Source: UBA8950 sp034411635
GTDB taxonomy: Bacteria > Chloroflexota > Anaerolineae > Anaerolineales > Villigracilaceae
Assembly (NCBI GenBank): GCA_034411635.1
Contig: DAOUML010000007.1
Coordinates: 1 to 11,611 of the forward strand
Reading direction: 5' to 3'
DNA: 11,611 nucleotides
Shown here: piece after piece, positions 1-5,078 of the stretch
Numbering within the stretch: the stretch's first letter is position 1
How the letters are laid out: each line of letters starts with the position of its first letter
Program-made: the position numbers and the translations under genes
Notes under the pieces: generated by a model
Databases searched by the model: none
Seen by the model: only the letters and a program-made list of their open reading frames with translations
Told to the model about the DNA's origin: nothing

Positions 1-813
1 GTCGAAATTTTCGTGGAAATGTTGCAGCCAGTTTTCGATGAATGGCCTTGATTCAAACATCGGCAACAAGTCCAGAGCCAGGTCTTCAACGCGAATGGCC
101 GCTATCTTGTTGTGAAGGGCAAGCATTGCGCTTGCGGTCGTATAGGGAATCGCAGCATCGGCGGCCAGTTTTTCTTCCAGGGGGCGAATGCCTTGCTGCA
201 TGAACCAGACCAAATCATAGAAATCACGGCCTTTGATGAAAGCACCTTCACGTCCGCGTTGGAAATTTCTTTCGAGGCAGGCAATCATTTTTCCGGCCAT
301 CATGCTTTCCAATGAAAAATGGGCAGGCACAAAACTACGCCCATGATAAAAAACGGGCGTGTTCTGAATGACCGCAACTTGCTTGTGGTGACTGATCTCC
401 ACCTTCAGATGAAGGGATTCGTTCGGGTACGCCGATAATCCCAACGAATTTAAGATTGGAAATTTGAAAGTAAGGCGCAAAATACCGTGCTCACCTTGCT
501 GGGGTTTACAGGTCGTATTGGGGTAGCCCAATGTGTTTTTGAACATGCCAACCAGGTCATCTTGCAGATGGGTCAGGTCTATTTCGGCCCCGTTATCCAG
601 ATCAATATCTTCAGATAAGCGATTGAGCGCATAAACGACGTGCAGGCATGTGCCGCCATAAAAATTCAGTTTGCGATAGACCGGATGGTTATACAGAAAA
701 TCGAGCACGAAGGCCTGTAAGGCTTCCTTGAGTAGGATGCGTTTGGTCTCTGCTGGCAAAAGCGGGTCTTTTTGGGCAAGAAAATGTTGCAATTGCTGGG
801 TCAAGTTTGCCAT
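1..813 (-). CDS. abiEii: AbiEii-type nucleotidyltransferase toxin, 3' end cut by window edge
   Basis: Translating the minus strand from the ATG at 813-811 gives 271 codons without a stop to the window edge, so the C-terminus is missing; the family is usually about 270-300 residues, so little is lost. Seen: a nucleotidyltransferase-like signature YGGTCLHVVY (52-61) followed by RLSEDIDLD (65-73), HLKVEIS (135-141) and KGRDFYDLVW (194-203), the conserved motif order of AbiEii/AbiGii toxins. Family knowledge: these toxins transfer nucleotides to RNA targets such as tRNA or otherwise bind GTP, and stop growth, for example in phage abortive infection. The start lies 13 bp inside the end of abiEi, with an AGGAAA-like ribosome site just upstream, so the two are translationally coupled. 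The family call is firm; the target is unknown. Confidence 0.92.
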   Translation of the reverse strand, partial: MANLTQQLQHFLAQKDPLLPAETKRILLKEALQAFVLDFLYNHPVYRKLNFYGGTCLHVVYALNRLSEDIDLDNGAEIDLTHLQDDLVGMFKNTLGYPNTTCKPQQGEHGILRLTFKFPILNSLGLSAYPNESLHLKVEISHHKQVAVIQNTPVFYHGRSFVPAHFSLESMMAGKMIACLERNFQRGREGAFIKGRDFYDLVWFMQQGIRPLEEKLAADAAIPYTTASAMLALHNKIAAIRVEDLALDLLPMFESRPFIENWLQHFHENFD

Positions 814-1451
814 ATATGTTTCCTGAAATTTTCCAAAATTTGCGCCATTTTTGTGGACTGGCTATTGTAGACAAAAGTTGAAAATTCTTGCTGGTTGGGT
901 GGAGCAACCTCGTCAAGGTTTAAGCGCAATTCTTCAGCCAGGTTAATTTTCTTGCTTCGATAATGGGCGGGGATGGGCCGAAGATATAAATAATCGAAGA
1001 GCGCTTTTCCCAAGGTTGCGGTGGCATATCGAATGCCAAAATATTCTGAGATTGAAAAACCGCCATACAAACCGGCCTGGATATTGCGATAGGTAAACGT
1101 GCCAATGGGATTGGTAATCGCGCGCGTATTCTTTGGGGTTATACAGGTAATCGGGTAGGTAACTTCGGTCAGCAAGTTATGCTGCTGCAAAACGTATTCA
1201 AGGGACAAATAAGACTGTGGCAGCAGAATTGCGCTAACGGCTGCTGCGAATTGGGGTTCGGCGCGGTGTCTTTCATAAAACCGGGCAGTCATGTAAACCC
1301 CTTTTTTGAGCATAAGAATATGTCCGCTTTTGGCCCAGCGATGAAGCATGACACGCGCAGAATGGGCTGATTCGATTCCCGCCGACTGTTTTACGGCCTC
1401 AATCGTAAAGTAGGGGATGTTTTCAAAGAGGTGAAGAAGATTGGTTTTCAT
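801..1451 (-). CDS. abiEi: AbiEi-type antitoxin / transcriptional repressor
   Basis: A 216-residue protein. Residues 1-57 form a winged-helix-like region ending in the hallmark LMLKKGVYMT (47-55). It is followed by the AbiEi C-terminal signature: PQSYLSLEYVLQQHNLL-like segment (78-94), a basic-aromatic stretch around 117-123, and ATLGKALFDYLYL (145-157). Family knowledge: AbiEi neutralises AbiEii without forming a stable complex (type IV) and represses the shared promoter by binding inverted repeats. The reading frame is open up to 1511, but the ATG at 1451 is chosen because the longer form would start inside the -35 box and cross the operator. The coding end overlaps abiEii by 13 bp. No strong ribosome site is visible; the predicted leader is only about 25 nt. 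Confidence 0.92.
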   Translation of the reverse strand: MKTNLLHLFENIPYFTIEAVKQSAGIESAHSARVMLHRWAKSGHILMLKKGVYMTARFYERHRAEPQFAAAVSAILLPQSYLSLEYVLQQHNLLTEVTYPITCITPKNTRAITNPIGTFTYRNIQAGLYGGFSISEYFGIRYATATLGKALFDYLYLRPIPAHYRSKKINLAEELRLNLDEVAPPNQQEFSTFVYNSQSTKMAQILENFRKHIWQT

Positions 1452-1452
1452 A

Positions 1453-1497
1453 TTTATATCGGATAATATACAAGATATGTATATTATCCGATATAAA
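1453..1497. promoter_or_regulatory. Perfect 20-bp inverted repeat, probable AbiEi operator
   Basis: Arms 1453-1472 and 1478-1497 are exact reverse complements (20 of 20) separated by AGATA. The repeat abuts the abiEi start codon and covers the -10 box and predicted transcription start. AbiEi antitoxins are known to autoregulate through inverted repeats in their own promoters, so an operator role follows by analogy; binding itself is inferred. At the RNA level only the distal arm would be fully transcribed, so an mRNA hairpin is less likely. Confidence 0.7.
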
Positions 1498-1511
1498 ACC
1501 GAACTTGTCAA
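1483..1511 (-). promoter_or_regulatory. Sigma-70-type promoter of the abiE operon
   Basis: On the minus strand TTGACA (1511-1506) is followed after exactly 17 bases by GATAAT (1488-1483), a near-consensus promoter. Predicted transcription start is about 1476, some 25 bases before the chosen abiEi ATG. The -10 box is inside the right arm of the 1453-1497 inverted repeat, so a bound repressor would block RNA polymerase. Confidence 0.75.
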
Positions 1512-1550
1512 CCTGTGCTAGAAAATCGACCCACCCCCTAAGCCAGAATT

Positions 1551-1632
1551 TGCCATGTTGAGCGCAGCGAGACACCTGGCTGACAGTCGCTAAGACCTCT
1601 CAGTCGCTAAAAAACGCTCCTTCGAGGTGACA
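1551..1632. repeat. Decayed interspersed repeat with imperfect inverted ends
   Basis: The ends TGCCATGTTGA and (reversed) TGTCACCTCGA match at 7 of 11 positions and resemble the termini of the 2059-2133 and 4921-5075 elements (TGTCATTKCGA). A 10-base direct repeat CAGTCGCTAA lies inside at 1584-1593 and 1601-1610. It probably is a worn or chimeric member of the same short-element class. There is no coding potential. Confidence 0.35.
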
Positions 1633-1674
1633 AACAAGCCGGGGTTCTTTACACCCGAACTGACGTTATAGAAT

Positions 1675-1711
1675 GCCCGGCTCCAGGCTGTTGAGGGACG
1701 GGGAGCCGGGC
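1675..1711. repeat. GC-rich hairpin, possible weak terminator
   Basis: GCCCGGCTCC (1675-1684) pairs perfectly with GGAGCCGGGC (1702-1711) around a 17-base loop. It lies downstream, on the minus strand, of the RT stump. No T-run follows the stem on that strand, so it is a poor intrinsic terminator; it may be part of the compound repeat that includes 1741-1782. Confidence 0.4.
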
Positions 1712-1740
1712 GGTTGGATATTATCCATACTTCCCGTGCC

Positions 1741-1782
1741 CCTCCCCCAAATTCGACGCTCTACAGTCGTATTTGGGGGAGG
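1741..1782. repeat. CCTCCCCCAAA-type palindromic repeat at the RT breakpoint
   Basis: CCTCCCCCAAATTCGAC (1741-1757) and GTCGTATTTGGGGGAGG (1766-1782) form a stem with one mismatch in 17 pairs and an 8-base loop; C/G-rich flanks extend to about 1793. The RT homology upstream stops exactly where these flanks begin, which points to insertion or to a deletion that ended in the repeat. Confidence 0.65.
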
Positions 1783-1792
1783 TTGGGAGGGG

Positions 1793-2023
1793 GCGAAAAG
1801 GGGCGGCTGAAATCAAGCGGCGTTTGGCTTCGGTAAGGTAAAAACTGCGGTAGCCGCCCGGCTGGTAGGTTTGGTCGAGCAGGCTTTCCTGAATGTCGAA
1901 CAGGTTGGGTTCCAGGTTACGCTCAAAAGCGGCGATTTCTTCCTGGCCGCGCTTGCCTTTTCTCGCGCGCAGGAAGGCCTGGTAGAGGTGCTCAAAGGTG
2001 GTCATTTGTTCGAACAGGCTCAT
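1793..2023 (-). pseudogene. N-terminal fragment of a DGR-type reverse transcriptase
   Basis: From the ATG at 2023-2021 (AAAGG about 8 bases upstream) 77 codons read as the N-terminus of the RT family found with diversity-generating retroelements. Visible blocks: FEHLYQAFLRARKGKRG (10-26), AAFERNLEPNL (31-41), QTYQPGGYRSFYL (51-63) and RRLISAAPFR (68-77), normally followed by a DRVVHHAL-like block. Here the frame instead runs into the repeat at 1741-1792 and stops at 1721-1723. All catalytic motifs, including the YxDD-box region, are missing and are not found elsewhere in the window. The 37 codons open upstream of 2023 come from the 2059-2133 repeat and are not RT sequence. The gene lies just downstream of a formylglycine-fold protein with a variable-region-like end, the usual DGR neighbourhood. 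It cannot encode an active enzyme. Confidence 0.82.
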
Positions 2024-2058
2024 GGGCTGGCCTTTCGTGGGGCAATGTTTCAAAAGAT

Positions 2059-2133
2059 TGTCATTTCGAGCCGGTTTTGGCGAGAAATCTAGCTGACGGC
2101 GATCAAGATTTCTCGCTATCGCTCGAAATGACA
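2059..2133. repeat. 75-bp MITE-like element with 13-bp terminal inverted repeats
   Basis: TGTCATTTCGAGC (2059-2071) and GCTCGAAATGACA (2121-2133) are exact inverted termini. A second inner pair, GAGAAATCT (2082-2090) and AGATTTCTC (2106-2114), is also exact, so nearly the whole element folds. It has no coding capacity and no clear target duplication. Its termini resemble those of 4921-5075, suggesting related non-autonomous elements. Confidence 0.75.
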
Positions 2134-2161
2134 TTGAAATCGCACTACAAATTTAACGCGA

Positions 2162-2174
2162 CCCGCTTCGCGGG
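2162..2174. other. Small GC hairpin downstream of the AAA-lectin gene
   Basis: CCCGC-TTC-GCGGG is a compact 5-bp stem with a 3-base loop, about 100 bases after the stop codon of the AAA-lectin gene on the minus strand. On that strand it is followed by TCGCGTTAAATTT, a weak U-rich tail, so it could terminate the operon poorly. Hairpins just downstream of variable regions help target recognition in the Bordetella phage DGR, but those lie much closer; this one may be unrelated. Confidence 0.3.
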
Positions 2175-2271
2175 GAGGCGAAAACCATCTTTTTGTAGAT
2201 GAACGCCATGTTTGATTGGCATTTTCAGAAAACCAGACTTCCAGAGATTCAGAACAAACCTTTGGAGAAAG

Positions 2272-4902
2272 TCAGCGGACACAACGAAACCCGTTGTAGC
2301 TGCTCCAGTTGGAGGGGAGGTTCCTGTAGCGAACGGACACACGCAGGACGTTTGGATTGTCGTTCCAGGAGCCGCCCCGCAATACACGAATTTCACCTTC
2401 TGCCGGGCCGAGAGGATTGAAGACTCCATCTTCTACGGTAGCATAATATTCGGCGGAGTACCAGTCGGCCGTCCATTCCCAGACATTGCCAGCCATGTCG
2501 TACAGGCCGTAAGCATTGGGCGGGTAACTACCGACCGGGGAAGTATCGGGATAGCCATCGTTGATGTCTTTGTTGGCCCAATCTTGGGAACAGTTCGTAT
2601 CACAGAAATTGGCCTGCCCGTCTTCAAAAACATTGCCCCAGGGGTAGTTCTGGCCTTCCAACCCGCCGCGCGCGGCATATTCCCACTCGGCTTCGGTGGG
2701 CAGGCGCGCCCCGCGCCAGGAGCAGTAGGTATCGGCCTGAAACCAGGTGATAGCGATGACCGGGTAGCTATCAAAAGCGGGGTCGCCATAGTAACTATCA
2801 CGGGTGGATGAACCGCTGAAATCTGGCGGCGAACAGACCCCGGCCGCGACGCACAGGGCGTACTCGGCATTGGTCACTTCATAAATGTCCATCTCGAAGG
2901 CGTCCAAGGTGACGGTGTGGATGGGGGCTTCATTCTGATACCAATCCAATTGACAATCATCGCGATATTTCTGGCACTCGGCCAGCGCGGTTTCGGGGTC
3001 GCTGCCCATTTCGAAACTGCCAGCGGGGATGACTACCATTGCTGTTTTGAATATTTCCAGCCCCGGATATTCCGTGATGTGCTCTTGCCAGTAGGAGCCA
3101 AAGGAGCCAGAAGTGTTCAACAATTGACGCACAAGAACAGAAACGATTCTTTGCTCATCCTTTTGGACGCTTTGTTCGAGCAAGGTCAAAATTTCGGGGT
3201 AATCTGTTTCTTTGTTGAGACCAAGTCGGGTACGCGCCAGATCCACCCACAGAACATGATTGTCCGGGTTAATACTGCGGGCCGAGTCCAATTTATTGAA
3301 CGCGCCGTAGTAATCCTGGTTTGCCAGTGCCATGCGGCCCTCGTGCCACAAAGAGATTTCATTTGCCAGGCTGGGGTCGGCAGTGTTGACAGCCAGACTC
3401 ATCTTGCCGGGCAAGTCGGTTTCAAATACATTTTCAAGGTTGGTTTTGGCAAAAATGTACTGGTAAACATTGCGCGCCAGGGTTGCCTGGGCCTCCGGGT
3501 TACGCACTTCCGTAAACAGGGCGGCCTGGTTTTGCGGGTCAAGGCTGTTAAAGAGTGCGCGGGCGCGGTCGGCATACGCGCCATCCGCCAGCCGAATCAG
3601 TCCGGCCAGGTTATCGAGTTGCCCGGCAGGGGTGGTGGATTCGGCAAAGCGGGTCTCAAAACGGGCGGCGCGGGCGGCGTCGCTGAGGGTCAGTTCCTGG
3701 TAGCCAAAGTACCCGGCCACGAGCAGGGCAATCACGGCCACAATCGAGGAAGCCCAGGCCAGGCGCAGTGGCACCGAGGAGGGCATGGATTTTTTAACCC
3801 AGGCCTGGTCGAAGGTGTGTTCGTAAATGCGGTTGCGGACGGCCAGAAAGCCATCCTGCTCGCGCACCACGCCCGAGATTTTGAGATGTGAAACCACCAG
3901 CGATTGCTCTTCGTTCTTCACTTTTTTACCGGCGCGCACTTTGGCATACGCCTGCAAGACCTTGCGCACATCCGGCGCGCGCAGGGTGAGCATGTCGCGC
4001 ACGAAACCCAGGTTGGTGTCTTGTTTGCTCTTTTCACCAAAGAAGGTTTGTTCGACTACCTGGGCGATGGAGGTTTCATTCCACTCGCCCTCACCCCCTG
4101 CCCCTCTACCCTGTCGGGCACGCGTCCCGGTGGGAGAGGCGTGTTCGATCAGGGCGCGGCACAGGCGCTGGGTCAGGTAGGGGTGGCCGTTGGTCCAGGA
4201 GAGAACGGATTTTAGAGTTGTGATTTTAGATTGTTGATTGGGGAGATTGAAACCTTCTGCAAGGGGCGTGGCCTGTTCGAGGGTGAAGTCGGTCAGGTCG
4301 ATGCGGGTGCCGATGTTGAAGGGGGTGCGCTGGGGGTCGCGAATCAGGTCGCCGGGGGTGGCGACGCCGAGCAGGACGAAGGACAGGCGTTTGTAGGCCG
4401 GGTCGGTGCTGCGGGCGTTGTAGCAGGCGCGAATGGCGGCGAAGAAGTCATCGGAGAAGGGCAGGGAAAGGGTGGTGTCGATTTCGTCGATGAAAATCAC
4501 CAGCGGCTCGCTCAGGGCTGCCAATAATTCGTCGCGCAGGAAGCGGGTCAGGCGTTGGGTGGCCCCCAGATGAGCGTGTTTTTCCCATCCGGCGCGGTAG
4601 TCGATGTCCAGATCGAGTTGTTCAACGATTTTATCGATGATGCCCAGGTACCATTGTTCGGCTTGCAGGGTCGTGCCGATGCCGGTCAGGTCGATGATGA
4701 CGGCCCGGCGTTCCTGTTCGCGCAGGCGTTCGGCGGTGCGTACCATCAGGCTGCTCTTGCCCATCTGACGCGCGGTCAGCACATAGCAAAAATCGCCGGC
4801 CAGGCAGTGAGCCAGCAGTTCGTCGTCCGCCGGGCGCGGCAGGTAAATGCCGCCGCCAGCCTGCACGGTTCCGCCTACTGTGAAGATGGGGTGATCGGGC
4901 AT
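2272..4902 (-). CDS. AAA-like ATPase with membrane segment and C-terminal formylglycine/C-type-lectin fold (DGR target-like)
   Basis: An 876-residue protein. In order: AAA-like/STAND-type ATPase domain (about 7-370) with Walker A TARQMGKSSL (43-52) and Walker B LVIFIDEIDT (134-143); one hydrophobic segment (382-402) preceded by basic residues VKKSMPSSVPLR, so the C-terminal half should face outwards; a helical TPR-like stretch (405-610); and a formylglycine-generating-enzyme/C-type-lectin fold (621-876) with MVVIPAGSFEMGS, ARLPTEAEWEYAARGG, YGLYDMAGNVWEW, RVLRGGSW and the terminal GFRCVR. The paired catalytic cysteines of true formylglycine enzymes are absent near the end, so a binding role is likelier than catalysis. 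The last ~38 residues have the layout of a DGR variable region. Residues 256-273 are a repeat-derived insert. The start is supported by AAGGAG four bases before the ATG. The ATPase is paralogous to that of the upstream TIR gene. Inferred role: surface sensor driving the TIR/caspase effectors. Confidence 0.9.
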   Translation of the reverse strand: MPDHPIFTVGGTVQAGGGIYLPRPADDELLAHCLAGDFCYVLTARQMGKSSLMVRTAERLREQERRAVIIDLTGIGTTLQAEQWYLGIIDKIVEQLDLDIDYRAGWEKHAHLGATQRLTRFLRDELLAALSEPLVIFIDEIDTTLSLPFSDDFFAAIRACYNARSTDPAYKRLSFVLLGVATPGDLIRDPQRTPFNIGTRIDLTDFTLEQATPLAEGFNLPNQQSKITTLKSVLSWTNGHPYLTQRLCRALIEHASPTGTRARQGRGAGGEGEWNETSIAQVVEQTFFGEKSKQDTNLGFVRDMLTLRAPDVRKVLQAYAKVRAGKKVKNEEQSLVVSHLKISGVVREQDGFLAVRNRIYEHTFDQAWVKKSMPSSVPLRLAWASSIVAVIALLVAGYFGYQELTLSDAARAARFETRFAESTTPAGQLDNLAGLIRLADGAYADRARALFNSLDPQNQAALFTEVRNPEAQATLARNVYQYIFAKTNLENVFETDLPGKMSLAVNTADPSLANEISLWHEGRMALANQDYYGAFNKLDSARSINPDNHVLWVDLARTRLGLNKETDYPEILTLLEQSVQKDEQRIVSVLVRQLLNTSGSFGSYWQEHITEYPGLEIFKTAMVVIPAGSFEMGSDPETALAECQKYRDDCQLDWYQNEAPIHTVTLDAFEMDIYEVTNAEYALCVAAGVCSPPDFSGSSTRDSYYGDPAFDSYPVIAITWFQADTYCSWRGARLPTEAEWEYAARGGLEGQNYPWGNVFEDGQANFCDTNCSQDWANKDINDGYPDTSPVGSYPPNAYGLYDMAGNVWEWTADWYSAEYYATVEDGVFNPLGPAEGEIRVLRGGSWNDNPNVLRVSVRYRNLPSNWSSYNGFRCVR
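2275..2388 (-). other. Putative DGR variable region (VR)
   Basis: This is the 3' end of the lectin-fold domain (residues 839-876). It keeps the scaffold of DGR targets (RVLRGGSW-N, spaced Arg residues, Pro, terminal GFR-VR). The positions between are mostly NNY codons (GAC, AAT, AAC, GTC, TCC, GTT, TAC, CTC, AGC), as expected when AAC/AAT template codons are mutated at adenines. The GC-rich conserved end before the stop would serve as the homing site. No matching template repeat is seen in the window, so the assignment rests on position, codon pattern and the RT stump. Confidence 0.6.
4084..4137 (-). repeat. In-frame GC-rich repeat inside the AAA domain
   Basis: The repeat encodes residues 256-273, a low-complexity stretch SPTGTRARQGRGAGGEGE interrupting the AAA domain after the conserved helix ending LIEHA. 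The length (54 bp) is a multiple of three. It shares the 12-mer TCGCCCTCACCC (4085-4096) with the insert at 6600-6653 and contains an imperfect GC palindrome. Such inserts are typical of short interspersed repeats that keep an open frame; the peptide is probably a tolerated surface loop. Confidence 0.7.
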
Positions 4903-4906
4903 AACA

Positions 4907-4912
4907 CTCCTT
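4907..4912 (-). promoter_or_regulatory. Ribosome binding site of the AAA-lectin gene
   Basis: AAGGAG on the minus strand lies four bases before the ATG at 4902-4900. It sits just outside the right edge of the 4921-5075 element, so translation of the downstream gene survived that insertion. Confidence 0.65.
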
Positions 4913-4920
4913 GTTAATCA

Positions 4921-5075
4921 TGTCATTGCGAACCGTCCTGAGCGGAGCCGCCGTTTTTGCGGCGTAGTCGAAGGACGGTGAAGCAATCTCCCGTTATACG
5001 GGATAATCCATCCTGCCAGTATCTATCGATAAACCGGAGATTGCTTCACTTCGCTGCGCTTCGTTCGCAATGACA
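4921..5075. repeat. 155-bp MITE-like element inserted between operon genes
   Basis: Termini TGTCATTGCGAAC (4921-4933) and GTTCGCAATGACA (5063-5075) are exact 13-bp inverted repeats. An inner pair TGAAGCAATCTCC (4979-4991) and GGAGATTGCTTCA (5036-5048) is also exact, and ACCGTCCT/AGGACGGT with an inner GCCGC/GCGGC stem forms a further hairpin. There is no coding potential. The element starts 3 bases beyond the TIR gene stop and ends 8 bases before the ribosome site of the next gene; without it the two genes would be about 21 bp apart. Its hairpins could attenuate or process the operon mRNA. Confidence 0.82.
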
Positions 5076-5078
5076 TCT

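Noticed and set aside
1452..1511. Longer abiEi start at 1511
   Set aside because: It would begin in the -35 box and run through the operator; the ATG at 1451 gives the family-typical N-terminus.
2135..2271. DGR template repeat or Avd gene between target and RT
   Set aside because: No stretch repeats the variable-region scaffold and no helical-bundle frame is present; only a 25-codon frame and a small hairpin are seen.
2272..3044. Catalytic formylglycine-generating enzyme
   Set aside because: The fold motifs are present but the C-terminal paired cysteine motif needed for cysteine oxidation is absent; a binding domain fits better.
2917..3891. 324-codon plus-strand open frame
   Set aside because: It is antisense to the well-supported AAA-lectin gene; its translation has no recognisable domain and the frame is open because of GC-rich codon bias.
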